Shown here in pieces: positions 27,524 through 35,404 of a DNA stretch of 64,000 nt. The first letter of the stretch is position 1. Each line of letters begins with the position of its first letter. Where the stretch lies: positions 61,171 through 125,170 of the forward strand of contig JAGZSF010000005.1 in NCBI GenBank assembly GCA_018381235.1, given 5' to 3'. A program made the position numbers and the translations under genes. Source of the DNA: Collinsella sp. Its GTDB lineage: Bacteria; Actinomycetota; Coriobacteriia; Coriobacteriales; Coriobacteriaceae. The notes under the pieces were generated by a model. It ran no database searches. It was not told where the DNA came from and saw nothing but the letters and a program-made list of their open reading frames with translations.

Positions 27524-27865
27524 TTACTCCTCGGCGCCCTCAGCGGCCTCGGCGGCAGCCTTAGCGGCCTCGGCCTCTTTGGCGAGCTGCTTCTTGGACT
27601 TCTTGACGACGGTCTCGGTCTTCTCGCCCTCGTTGGCGGCCTTGACCAGAGCGGCGACGGCGTCGGTGAGCTGAGCGCCCTTGGACTGCCAGTCAGCAAT
27701 CTTCTCGAGGTCGAGGTTAATGGTCTTGGGGGCGGTCATCGGGTTGTAGCGGCCAACCTCCTCGATGATACGACCGTCACGCGGGGCGCGGGAATCGGCG
27801 ACGACGACACGGTAGTACGGACGCTTCTTAGCGCCGTGACGAGCAAGGCGAATCTTGACTGCCAA
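27524..27865 (-). CDS. rpsP: 30S ribosomal protein S16
   Basis: 113 aa from TTG 27865, which has GGAGGAG six bases upstream. The protein begins AVKIRLARHGAKKRPYYRVVVADSRAPRDGRIIEEVGRYNP, the S16 core, and then has a long Lys/Ala/Glu tail (KKSKKQLAKEAEAAKAAAEAAEGAEE) not found in short S16 proteins. The frame is open 12 codons further upstream without a ribosome site. First gene of rpsP-khpA-rimM-trmD-lepB, with a promoter at 27922-27950. Confidence 0.95.
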   Translation of the reverse strand: MAVKIRLARHGAKKRPYYRVVVADSRAPRDGRIIEEVGRYNPMTAPKTINLDLEKIADWQSKGAQLTDAVAALVKAANEGEKTETVVKKSKKQLAKEAEAAKAAAEAAEGAEE

Positions 27866-27921
27866 AGGAAACTCCTCCAACCAAGCAGCTTTAGGCTGCA
27901 ACTACAAACAAACAGTTGAAC

Positions 27922-27950
27922 ATAATACGCCATCGACGCGGGCAGGTGAA
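27922..27950 (-). promoter_or_regulatory. Promoter of the rpsP operon
   Basis: Minus-strand TTCACC (27945-27950), 17-base spacer, TATTAT (27922-27927), about 55 bases before the rpsP TTG. Confidence 0.5.
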
Positions 27951-28054
27951 GTCCGTGAGACCAACTTCTTCGGTGTAGTCGAGGGCAAATCCATATCTTA
28001 GACAAGAATTCGCGATTTGCAAGCACATCCACGCACCCCACATGAGCTGCGCGG

Positions 28055-28060
28055 TATACT
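28055..28060 (+). promoter_or_regulatory. Candidate -10 of dinB (leaderless transcript)
   Basis: TATACT ends six bases before the dinB ATG at 28067, so transcription would start at or next to the A of the start codon. No good -35 is seen and no Shine-Dalgarno precedes the ATG. Confidence 0.35.
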
Positions 28061-28066
28061 CATGAC

Positions 28067-29323
28067 ATGGAAAGACGCGAACATACATACGGTTATGAGA
28101 ATGCTGCGGGCGTCACGCCGCCGCCCTGGACGGGTCCGGCGGTGGGCCTGATGGACCTCGATGCATTTTTTGCGAGCGTGGAGATGCTCGATCATCCCGA
28201 ATGGCGCGGAAAGCCACTCATCGTGGGCGGAGACGCCGAATCACGCGGCGTCGTGTCCACGTGTTCGTACGAGGCACGTCGCTTCGGCGTGCATTCTGCC
28301 ATGGCCTCGGCCGAGGCGCGGCGCCTGTGCCCGCAGGCCATTTGGACGCACGGACACTTTGATCGCTACCGTGAGGTGAGCGCACAGGTCATGGCGATCC
28401 TTGCCGATGAGACACCGCGCGTGGAGCGCGTGTCCATCGACGAGGCCTTTATCGATATCACACCGGGCCGGTTTGCGCCCGAGGACCCGCTGCTGGTAGC
28501 GCAGCGCATAAGCGATCGCGTTGCGGCGCTGGGGGTGACGTGCTCCATCGGCGTTGGGTGCAACAAGACCGTGGCCAAAATCGCAAGCGAGCGCGACAAG
28601 CCGTTTGGTCTGACCATTGTGCGCCCCGGTACGGAACAGCGGTTTTTGGCCGCACTGCCCGTGTCCGCCATGAGTGGAATCGGGCGTTCGGCCGAGGAGC
28701 GACTGCGTCGCATGCGCATCTATACCCTCGGCGAGCTTTCGCGTGCGCCAGAGTCCACACTGGCTGCGATCTTTGGCGTGAATGGCGAGCGTATGCGGCA
28801 GCGTGCGTTGGGGCTCGAGGTTTCTGAGGTCACGAGCCTGGACGAGGAACGCGAGGTTAAATCGGTGAGCAACGAGCGCACCTTTGCGAAGGATTTGACC
28901 GAGCGAGGGGATATCGAAGCAGCGATTGCGCTGCTGGGAGAGTCGGTCGGGCGTCGTCTGCGCCGCCAGGGGCTGACGGGCGCCACGGTGACGCTCAAAC
29001 TTAAATACTCATATGGCAGCGGACGCACGGCACAGCGCAGGCTTCCCCACCCCACCGACGACGAGAACATCTTTGTGGCAGTGGCGCTCGAACTGCTCGA
29101 CAATATCTGGCAAGAAGGCATGCACGTGCGCCTGGCGGGCATCGGCATGAGCGACTTCGACCATCGGGGCGGCATCCAGACCGACCTGTTCTGCGAAGTC
29201 GACGACCGCGGAGCCCAATCCAGCGACCGTCGCGACCTCTCAGTCGCCATCGACGCCGTCCGAGACAAATTCGGCGACACCGCCCTATCCTTCGGCCGCC
29301 AATCCCGCTTCTCCTCCCACTAA
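28067..29323 (+). CDS. dinB: DNA polymerase IV (Y family)
   Basis: 418 aa translesion polymerase. Palm motif GLMDLDAFFASVE near residue 27, second metal site RVSIDEAFIDIT near 127, helix-hairpin-helix thumb (SAMSGIGRSAEERLRRMRIYTLGELS) and little-finger domain with SNERTFAKDLT. The C-terminus lacks an obvious clamp-binding peptide. The ATG at 28067 has no ribosome site and lies just after a -10-like TATACT. The only + strand gene between positions 957 and 50531, it is followed directly by the repeat island. Confidence 0.93.
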   Translation: MERREHTYGYENAAGVTPPPWTGPAVGLMDLDAFFASVEMLDHPEWRGKPLIVGGDAESRGVVSTCSYEARRFGVHSAMASAEARRLCPQAIWTHGHFDRYREVSAQVMAILADETPRVERVSIDEAFIDITPGRFAPEDPLLVAQRISDRVAALGVTCSIGVGCNKTVAKIASERDKPFGLTIVRPGTEQRFLAALPVSAMSGIGRSAEERLRRMRIYTLGELSRAPESTLAAIFGVNGERMRQRALGLEVSEVTSLDEEREVKSVSNERTFAKDLTERGDIEAAIALLGESVGRRLRRQGLTGATVTLKLKYSYGSGRTAQRRLPHPTDDENIFVAVALELLDNIWQEGMHVRLAGIGMSDFDHRGGIQTDLFCEVDDRGAQSSDRRDLSVAIDAVRDKFGDTALSFGRQSRFSSH

Positions 29324-29557
29324 GTAGTCAATTTGGGACGGGGCTTTTTTAACTACTTTAGATTGTCAGGGTAGTACGGGGTAGCTAATTTGGGACGGGG
29401 CTATTTTAGCTACCCTTCAACTGGTAGCGAATTACCCGGGGCCGGAATATAACTCAACCGATTTATAGGGGTAGCTAAAATAGCCCCGTCCCAAATTAGC
29501 TACCCAACCCATACCTGACGCGGTCGCAACACAGACCTCGTCCTAAATGAGCTATTT
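29324..29557. repeat. REP-like repeat cluster on the 3' side of the RAYT gene
   Basis: Three intact 33-nt units: 29324-29356 (GTAGTCAA arm), 29381-29413, and 29471-29503 in inverted orientation. The last two are exact reverse complements and can pair over 33 bp, plus flanking GGG/CCC, around a 57-base loop. A degenerate unit is visible at about 29537-29555. All share TGGGACGGGG. dinB stops at 29323, one base before the first unit. No gene is present in this stretch. Confidence 0.88.
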
Positions 29558-30301
29558 TTAGACTTTGACCTTTTGTATGGTGCAGTGTCCAATGCCCGTA
29601 AGACGTACGATCTGTTTAATCGAAAAGCCCTCGCTCTTCAAAGTGCGAATGCAGGCATCGCGCGTCCCCTTTGGCAAAGCCTTGAGGTGATGAGGCTCGT
29701 ACGGCTTAAGAAGCGCCTGCGCAAACTCCAGCGCATCTGTGTCGCTCACATGGACGCCGTCACGGAAGCAATAGCGGTTGGGCTCACCTGAGGTGCTAAA
29801 GGCAAAAAATCTCTGAGAGCCACCGAGTAACCCGAGAACGCAATCCGTTTTGCAGATACCCGGATATCCCATATACTCGCGAAAGCTACTCCATCGATAC
29901 AGCGAAGCGGTCCCAATCCTCGCCTTCGCGGGATTGTCGTGAATGTATCTCACGCAGTTGAGTAGCTGATCATCATCGAGGATCGGCACGCTCTTAAATC
30001 GATCCTGGAAAACAGGGCCCTTCCTGCCTGTCTTTGAGTTGAAATACATAGCATACGCCGTCGTAATCGAATGCATGCAATCGCTCAGATGAACATGCTC
30101 GTCATCAAGCAGAAGATGAATATGGTTATCCATAAGGCACCACGCGATGACATCCACTTTAAACTTCTGGCATTTCGAAGCAATCAGCCGAATCAGATAG
30201 AGCCGATCTTCGTCATCCTCAAATATGAGTTGGTCGGCACATCCCTTTTGTACGACATGGTAAAAGCCATATACAGAGATTTCTCGCGCAGTCCGAGTCA
30301 T
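29558..30301 (-). CDS. REP-associated tyrosine transposase (RAYT, IS200-like Y1 family)
   Basis: 247 aa from ATG 30301 (AGGAGG eight bases upstream). The Y1 fold is clear: YGFYHVVQKG at 11-20, the HUH metal motif in DNHIHLLLDD (H60, H62) and the nucleophile-region YIHDNP (Y119). A C-terminal helix-turn-helix-like segment (GFSIKQIVRLTGIGHCTIQKV, about 225-245) is an accessory domain. RAYTs cut and rejoin single-stranded REP palindromes. The gene is clearly less GC-rich (about 45-50% by eye) than its neighbours and is bracketed by matching palindromes, so it is probably a horizontally acquired, domesticated element. No catalytic residue seems missing. Confidence 0.88.
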   Translation of the reverse strand: MTRTAREISVYGFYHVVQKGCADQLIFEDDEDRLYLIRLIASKCQKFKVDVIAWCLMDNHIHLLLDDEHVHLSDCMHSITTAYAMYFNSKTGRKGPVFQDRFKSVPILDDDQLLNCVRYIHDNPAKARIGTASLYRWSSFREYMGYPGICKTDCVLGLLGGSQRFFAFSTSGEPNRYCFRDGVHVSDTDALEFAQALLKPYEPHHLKALPKGTRDACIRTLKSEGFSIKQIVRLTGIGHCTIQKVKV

Positions 30302-30402
30302 ACGCATCCCCTCCTCGACAGATAACAATTACGTTACCCGAGCCAGAGTAGAAAAAAACGTACTGGGAGCTATAAATCGCGATGTTCGGCGAACGGTAGG
30401 TA

Positions 30403-30525
30403 GTAGCTAAAAAAGCCCCGTCCCAAATTAGCTACTTTTGGGCAAAAAGAAAGCCGGGCAGGTGCGGAAAACCGCAACTGCCCGGCGAACGGTAAAGGGT
30501 AGTTAAAAAAGCCCCAGCCTAAGCA
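30403..30525. repeat. REP-like units on the 5' side of the RAYT gene
   Basis: An intact 33-nt unit at 30403-30435 and a degenerate one starting at 30499 (GTAGTTAAAAAAGCCCC, then diverging). Both are preceded by the same 12-mer CGGCGAACGGTA (30387-30398 and 30483-30494), so a segment of about 45 bases appears to be directly duplicated with a 96-base period. The rsfS terminator lies between them. Confidence 0.75.
30440..30486 (-). terminator. Terminator of the rsfS operon
   Basis: GCCGGGCA (30453-30460) pairs with TGCCCGGC (30479-30486), with an inner GTGCGG/CCGCAA stem and AAAA loop. The minus-strand tract reads TTTCTTTTTGCC. Confidence 0.85.
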
Positions 30526-30530
30526 AAGCT

Positions 30531-30986
30531 CTAGAGGAGGTTGAGGGGGAGCTGGGGAGCGTCGCCCCAGAGCTTCTCGAGACGATAGAAGTCGCGTGCC
30601 TCGGGGGTGAAGACGTGGACGACGACCGAGCCGTAGTCCATGAGCATCCAGGTCTTCTGCTCGCGACCCTCGATGGAGAACGGGTGCTCACCGCAAGCCT
30701 CGGCGACCTTCTCCTCGATCTCATCAACGATAGAATCGACCTGACGGTTATTGGTACCGGTGGCGAGCACAAAGTAGTCGCACACGTCGGAGAGCTCGGT
30801 CAGATCGAGCACCTGCACGTCCTCGCCCTTCTTGTCGTAGGCGGCCTGCGCGGCGGCGCGGGCGACATCCTCGGCTGCGACACCGCTCGCGGACAGCGAA
30901 GCGGCGGTACGGTCGGACGTGGCAACGAAGCTCTTGTGCTCCACACCTTCAAGAATCTGCTCGTCGGTCATGGTCTCGTCGGCCAT
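30531..30986 (-). CDS. rsfS: Ribosomal silencing factor RsfS
   Basis: 151 aa. Binds L14 and blocks subunit joining under starvation. The conserved core is KKGEDVQVLDLTELSDVCDYFVLATGTNNRQVDSIVDEIEEKV and WMLMDYGSVVVHVFTPEARDFYRLEKLWGDAP. An N-terminal extension of about 45 residues (acidic, Ala/Ser-rich) precedes the family domain. Lies downstream of yqeK-nadD, the classical order nadD-yqeK-rsfS. Confidence 0.94.
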   Translation of the reverse strand: MADETMTDEQILEGVEHKSFVATSDRTAASLSASGVAAEDVARAAAQAAYDKKGEDVQVLDLTELSDVCDYFVLATGTNNRQVDSIVDEIEEKVAEACGEHPFSIEGREQKTWMLMDYGSVVVHVFTPEARDFYRLEKLWGDAPQLPLNLL

Positions 30987-31013
30987 GGAATACCTCTTTC
31001 TAGACAGCCCGAG

Positions 31014-31622
31014 CTAGCGCAGCTGGGCGTAATGGTTGTAAATCGTAATAGCCGTGGGATAAAGATAGCGCCCGGACTGGATCACGTAGACCAGACCCTG
31101 CGCAAAACAGGAGAAGAACAACTCGTCAAGTGTCGACTCCCCAACCATCTTGCGCAGCGCGTGGGCATAATCACCATGGCGGTTGGGCTCGATGGCATCG
31201 GCCACAAAGACCACCATATCGAGCGGCGTCATGTCGCAGGCGCCCACGGTGTGACGGTCGACAGCCTGAAAGACCGCCGGCGACAGCTCGGGAAATAGCT
31301 GCGGAAGCTCATAGGCGGCGACCGGGCCATGCAAAAGCGGCGTTGCGGCAGACGGAGAGCCGGCAATCTTAATGCCGTAATGCAGAGCGCGCGTGACCAG
31401 CTCGTCGTCGGAGAGTACCTTGTCCCAGTCGTGAATCAGGCCGGCGGCGGCGGCATCAAAGCGGTCGACACCGTATACCTCGGCTAGGCGCAGCGCAGTC
31501 TCGGCAACCCCGAGCGAATGAACGTAGCGCTTGCGTTTATCCTTCATGCGCACATCGAGCAGCTCTTGAATGCGCTTGAGCAGCGCGCGCTCATCGCCCT
31601 CAAACTGATCCTCTACCGACAA
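31014..31622 (-). CDS. yqeK: HD-domain hydrolase YqeK
   Basis: 202 aa. YqeK proteins are Ap4A hydrolases of the HD superfamily. Metal motif: YVHSLGVAETA (His) and GLIHDWDKVLSD (HD) within the first 80 residues, then HTVGACDMTPLDMVVFVADAIEPNR. TTG 31622 is the best start, with GGGGG six to ten bases upstream and just after the nadD stop. Between nadD and rsfS, as in Bacillus. Confidence 0.9.
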   Translation of the reverse strand: MSVEDQFEGDERALLKRIQELLDVRMKDKRKRYVHSLGVAETALRLAEVYGVDRFDAAAAGLIHDWDKVLSDDELVTRALHYGIKIAGSPSAATPLLHGPVAAYELPQLFPELSPAVFQAVDRHTVGACDMTPLDMVVFVADAIEPNRHGDYAHALRKMVGESTLDELFFSCFAQGLVYVIQSGRYLYPTAITIYNHYAQLR

Positions 31623-31634
31623 CGTAGACCCCCA

Positions 31635-32312
31635 TCACTCAAAATCTTCTTGACCCAGATCGGCATACAGCCCGCGTTTGCGAATATAGCCAAGCACGGA
31701 CTCGCTCGTAAGATAGCGCACGCTCATGCCACGGGCAACTCGCTTACGAATGTTGGTCGAACTAATCGCCAGCGCCGGAATCTGGATATAGCGCACGTCG
31801 AATGGCAGCCCCGATTCCTTAATCCGTGCCCGGGCCGTATCGATGTCAAAGCCGGGACGCGTCGCCGCAATAAACGTGGCAAGCTCGGCGATTCGGTTCG
31901 CATCATGCCAGGTCACAATATCGATAATCGCATCGGCACCCGTAATAAAGTAGAGCTTTACCTGTGGCGGGTAAAAGTCGCGAAGGGCATGAAGCGTATC
32001 GGCCGTATAGGTCACGCCCGGACGATCGATCTCGAAACGGCTCGCCAAAAAAGCCGGATTCGCAGCGGTGGCGAGGACCGTCATGGCATAACGGTCCTCG
32101 GCGGGCGTCACCGGTTTGTCGAGCTTAAAGGCGGGAGAGCCGGCCGGCATAAAGAGCACGGCGTCCAAGTCGAGCGACTCGCGCGCCTGCTCGGCGGTAA
32201 CCAAGTGCCCGTAATGTATCGGGTCGAAGGTGCCACCCATAATGCCAAGCCGAAACTCCTGCCCATCCTTGATAGGCAGCTCAGGCAGACCAATTCCACC
32301 GCGCAGCGACAT
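31635..32312 (-). CDS. nadD: Nicotinate-nucleotide adenylyltransferase
   Basis: 225 aa; adenylates nicotinate mononucleotide to deamido-NAD. GGTFDPIHYGHL is the nucleotidyltransferase motif and ISSTNIRKRVARGMSVRYL the C-terminal ATP-binding motif. The first 20 residues precede the usual start. ATG 32312 is three bases downstream of the obgE stop and uses GAGGGCGAG from it. Confidence 0.95.
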   Translation of the reverse strand: MSLRGGIGLPELPIKDGQEFRLGIMGGTFDPIHYGHLVTAEQARESLDLDAVLFMPAGSPAFKLDKPVTPAEDRYAMTVLATAANPAFLASRFEIDRPGVTYTADTLHALRDFYPPQVKLYFITGADAIIDIVTWHDANRIAELATFIAATRPGFDIDTARARIKESGLPFDVRYIQIPALAISSTNIRKRVARGMSVRYLTSESVLGYIRKRGLYADLGQEDFE

Positions 32313-32315
32313 GAC

Positions 32316-33773
32316 TTACTCGCCCTCCGGGGTCTCGACATCGTCCGCGACTTCTGCCGCATCGACAATCTCAACGCCATCGTCCGCAACATCGGCTACG
32401 TCAATAACCTCAACGTCTGCTTCCTCGAGATCCTCCTCGTACTCCGAGAAGTCCTCGGCGCCCTCAAAGTCAAAGGCGCGCTGGCAAATGCGTACCTCGT
32501 CGCCCGCACGGCAGCCGGCCTTCTCGAGCGCGTCGTCAACACCCATGCGCGCAAACTTATGCTGCAGGTAGATGACGGCTTCCTCGTTTTCCCAGTCGGT
32601 CTGGATGACCATACGCTCGATGGCGCGACCGACCACGCGGAAGGCATGGGGCTCTTCTTGAACAATGCGGAAACGCTTCTCACGCTGCAGGCGGCGGCGC
32701 TCCCACTCATCGTCGCGCAGATCGACCGGCTCATCGGAGACAGCCAACTCGGCGCGTAGCTTAGCTACCTGCTCGCCCACGGCAAGCATCAGCGTGTTGA
32801 GGCCGGCGCCCGTCACAGCAGACACGGCAAAGAACATATGTCCATCGTCGAGCGCGGCGCGTTTGAGATCGGCAATCTTGTCAGCCGTGCCCGGCGCATC
32901 GCACTTGTTGGCGACAACGATCTGCGGACGCTCCGAAAGCTCGGCGCCATATTGCTCGAGCTCGCGGTTAATGATGCGATAGTCCTCGACCGGATCGCGA
33001 TCCTCAAGACCGCCCGTCATATCGACGACATGCATGATGAGTGCCGTGCGCTCGATGTGGCGCAGGAACTGATGGCCCAGGCCCTTGCCCTCGCTCGCAC
33101 CCTCGATAAGGCCGGGGACGTCGGCAACGACATAGGAGTACTCGCCGGCACGCACCATACCCAGGTTGGGCACGAGCGTGGTAAACGGATAGTCGGCGAT
33201 CTTGGGTCGGGCGGCACTCATACGCGCGATAAGCGAGGATTTGCCCACCGAGGGGAAGCCGACGAGCGCGGCATCGGCCATGAGCTTCATCTCGAGCTCA
33301 ATCCAGTGCTCCTCGGCCGGCTCACCCAGCTGGGCGAACGCGGGCGCGCGGCGCACCGACGTCACAAAGTGCGTATTGCCAAGACCACCGGCGCCACCAG
33401 GGGCCACGACAACGCGCTCGCCATCATGCACCAAGTCGGCAATCTCGAACATCGGGGTCTGCGTCTCGGGGTCAAGCTCGCGCACCACGGTGCCCATAGG
33501 GACCTTGAGAATCAGGTCCTCGCCGCTCTTACCGTTACGACGGGCACCCTGCCCGTGCGTGCCGCGCTCGGCGCGAAAGTGATGCTTAAAGCGGTAATCG
33601 ATCAACGAAGACAGCTGAGCATCGGCCTGGATGACGACATTGCCGCCACGACCGCCGTCGCCGCCATCGGGGCCGCCCTTGGGGACAAATGCCTCGCGCC
33701 TAAACGACATGCATCCGGCTCCGCCGTCGCCGCCGCACACGTTAATGCGGCTGATATCGGTGAACTGTGACAA
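32316..33773 (-). CDS. obgE: GTPase ObgE/CgtA
   Basis: 485 aa essential 50S-associated GTPase. The Gly-rich Obg fold (GGDGGAGCMSFRREAFVPKGGPDGGDGGRGG) occupies the N-terminus; the G domain has P-loop GFPSVGKSSL, the DVPGLIEGAS switch and VVANKCD. An OCT domain (KRFRIVQEEPHAFRVVGRAIERM...) follows, then a 60-residue acidic tail. The OCT domain marks the Gram-positive form. Start is TTG 33773 with AGGAGG eight bases upstream. It follows the rpmA terminator. Confidence 0.96.
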   Translation of the reverse strand: MSQFTDISRINVCGGDGGAGCMSFRREAFVPKGGPDGGDGGRGGNVVIQADAQLSSLIDYRFKHHFRAERGTHGQGARRNGKSGEDLILKVPMGTVVRELDPETQTPMFEIADLVHDGERVVVAPGGAGGLGNTHFVTSVRRAPAFAQLGEPAEEHWIELEMKLMADAALVGFPSVGKSSLIARMSAARPKIADYPFTTLVPNLGMVRAGEYSYVVADVPGLIEGASEGKGLGHQFLRHIERTALIMHVVDMTGGLEDRDPVEDYRIINRELEQYGAELSERPQIVVANKCDAPGTADKIADLKRAALDDGHMFFAVSAVTGAGLNTLMLAVGEQVAKLRAELAVSDEPVDLRDDEWERRRLQREKRFRIVQEEPHAFRVVGRAIERMVIQTDWENEEAVIYLQHKFARMGVDDALEKAGCRAGDEVRICQRAFDFEGAEDFSEYEEDLEEADVEVIDVADVADDGVEIVDAAEVADDVETPEGE

Positions 33774-33790
33774 CAGAATCGCCTCCTACA

Positions 33791-33834
33791 AAAAAGAGGG
33801 AGACCCTTGAATCCTAAAACTCAAGTGCCTCCCA
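33791..33834 (-). terminator. Terminator between rpmA and obgE
   Basis: GGGAG...CTTGA pairs with TCAAG...CTCCC (33799-33834). The minus-strand side is followed by TCTTTTTT. It would uncouple the two ribosomal proteins from obgE, which needs read-through or its own promoter. Confidence 0.75.
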
Positions 33835-33858
33835 CATATGTGCTCTATGAAGGGTGAA

Positions 33859-34116
33859 TTACGCGTTCGCGAGCGGGCGTACGCTGACCCTGTGCTTGAT
33901 ACCCTTGTGGAACTCAACGGTACCGTCGACCAGCGCGAACAGCGTGTCGTCCTTGCCACGGCCAACGTTCTCACCCGGGTGGATGTGCGTGCCGTGCTGA
34001 CGGACGAGAATCGTGCCCGTGGTTACCGTCTGGCCGGCATAGCGCTTCGTGCCAAGGCGCTGACCGCGGGAGTCACGGCCATTACGGGAGGAACCGAGTC
34101 CTTTTTTGTGTGCCAT
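33859..34116 (-). CDS. rpmA: 50S ribosomal protein L27
   Basis: 85 aa. Starts MAHKKGLGSSRNGRDSRGQR, so it lacks the cleavable N-terminal extension known in Firmicutes. Conserved GTILVRQHGTHIHPGENVGRGKDDTLFALVDG follows. L27's N-terminus reaches the peptidyl-transferase centre. Downstream of rplU, the universal pair. Confidence 0.97.
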   Translation of the reverse strand: MAHKKGLGSSRNGRDSRGQRLGTKRYAGQTVTTGTILVRQHGTHIHPGENVGRGKDDTLFALVDGTVEFHKGIKHRVSVRPLANA

Positions 34117-34149
34117 TGTGTATACCTACTCTTTCGTTACGAGTGTAAT

Positions 34150-34524
34150 CTACTCGGCGACGGGAGCCTCGGCAACAGCCTCAGCCTCTGCCTTGACAGC
34201 CTTCTTGGCGCGGGAGGTAGCCTGAACCTTCACGATCTTCAGCTTGGTCAGCTGCTGACGGTGACCCTTCAGACGACGATAGCGCTTGCGCTTGTGGAAC
34301 TTGAAGACCAGCTGCTTCTCGCCCTTGAACTGCTCAACGATCTGAGCGGTAACCTTGGCCTTGGCCAGCTTGTCGGGATCGGTGACGATCTTCTTACCAT
34401 CGTTGAGGAAGATAACCGGCAGGGTGATCTTATCGCCCTCATTGCCCTCGATCTTCTCGACGGTGATGACATCGTCGGTGGCGACCTTGTACTGCTTGCC
34501 GCCCGTGTTAACGATTGCGTACAT
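34150..34524 (-). CDS. rplU: 50S ribosomal protein L21
   Basis: 124 aa from ATG 34524. Core MYAIVNTGGKQYKVATDDVITVEKIEG and FKFHKRKRYRRLKGHRQQLTKLKI. The last 25 residues are an Ala/Glu/Lys tail (KAVKAEAEAVAEAPVAE). An upstream in-frame ATG adds seven residues but is poorly placed relative to GAAGGGC. First gene of rplU-rpmA, with a strong promoter at 34567-34595. Confidence 0.96.
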   Translation of the reverse strand: MYAIVNTGGKQYKVATDDVITVEKIEGNEGDKITLPVIFLNDGKKIVTDPDKLAKAKVTAQIVEQFKGEKQLVFKFHKRKRYRRLKGHRQQLTKLKIVKVQATSRAKKAVKAEAEAVAEAPVAE

Positions 34525-34566
34525 GTTTACTTGCCCTTCATGCATCAGTTAGTGCAACAGCCGAAT

Positions 34567-34595
34567 ATAGTAGCAGGCGAAAATACCCCCGTCAA
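34567..34595 (-). promoter_or_regulatory. Promoter of rplU-rpmA
   Basis: Minus-strand TTGACG (34590-34595), 17-base spacer, TACTAT (34567-34572). The TGA inside the -35 is the stop codon of the upstream radical-SAM partner gene. Confidence 0.65.
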
Positions 34596-35404
34596 CGAGT
34601 ATGTGGAGCAAATCCACAAGTTCGCACAGGTATGGGGCTGACGAGTCGGCCCTCGTCGTCCTCGCATGCTTGATTCTGACGCTCGACATCGTAGGAGCAG
34701 ATGGTCACGAGGTCTTGCATACCGGTGGAAACAATAGGTGCATCCACGCCCGGGGTCAAGCCCTGCAACAAAACATCAGCAGCGGAAAGCAAAATTTCCG
34801 GACGCATGGAGCCCTCGTTGTCGGCATGGGTGTCGACCATGAGCACCAAATGATCCGGGCGCTCCCCCGCCGTGAGCTCATAGCCCACGAGCGTGTGATC
34901 CAAATCCAAGCGCTTGCTCTTTTTGCCACGCGCGTAGTCGATGCCATGGTCCGCACGCAGCGTGTCGATCGCACGACGCACCTCGTCGGCGCTTACGGGC
35001 GCCTCGGGATCCAAGTGCAGGTCGATGCGATACGACAGGCGCGTGAGCTGCGCCGTCAACGCCGGCGTGCGCACGTCGATGTACGCCGCCTCGATGGGCG
35101 CCAGATCGGCCGGAGACGCCGCAGCCAGGCGTCCAAACGCCTCGTCGAGCGCCACGAACTCGGTCATAAACAGGTCATACCACTCGCAGGTCGACGAGGT
35201 ACCAACCGGCAGCGCCGAAGAGAAGCCCACGCGCATATGCGGTGAGAAGCCCTGCGTGACGGCATAGGGAAGCCCCGCACGGCGCACGATGCGCTCAATG
35301 GTATGGATTACTTCCAGATGGCCCAGGTACTTAAGGCGATCGCGCTTGCCATAGCGAACACGAAGTCTAAAGAGCGTGGGGTTGTCGGTCAGGCGCTCAC
35401 TCAT
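34592..35404 (-). CDS. DUF2344 protein, partner of the radical SAM protein (TIGR03936 type)
   Basis: 270 aa. The start LFRLRVRYGKRDRLKYLGHLEVIHTIERIVRRAGLPYAVTQGFSPHMRVGFSSALPVGTSS is diagnostic of the DUF2344/radical-SAM-linked family; the C-terminal half is variable. The ATG overlaps the stop of the radical SAM gene by four bases (ATGA), so the two are translationally coupled and likely act together. Function is unknown; these pairs are widely conserved near rpmA/rplU or rng and have been suggested to act in RNA or protein modification, which I cannot confirm. Confidence 0.88.
   Translation of the reverse strand: MSERLTDNPTLFRLRVRYGKRDRLKYLGHLEVIHTIERIVRRAGLPYAVTQGFSPHMRVGFSSALPVGTSSTCEWYDLFMTEFVALDEAFGRLAAASPADLAPIEAAYIDVRTPALTAQLTRLSYRIDLHLDPEAPVSADEVRRAIDTLRADHGIDYARGKKSKRLDLDHTLVGYELTAGERPDHLVLMVDTHADNEGSMRPEILLSAADVLLQGLTPGVDAPIVSTGMQDLVTICSYDVERQNQACEDDEGRLVSPIPVRTCGFAPHTR

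Noticed and set aside
28077..28092. LexA-type SOS box at the start of dinB
   Set aside because: CGAACATA is a half-site, but the second half (GTTCG) is missing and it lies inside the coding region.
29324..30435. CRISPR array
   Set aside because: The repeated units are 33 nt but palindromic, occur in both orientations and have irregular gaps (24, 57 and about 900 bases) with a transposase gene between them; no cas genes are present.
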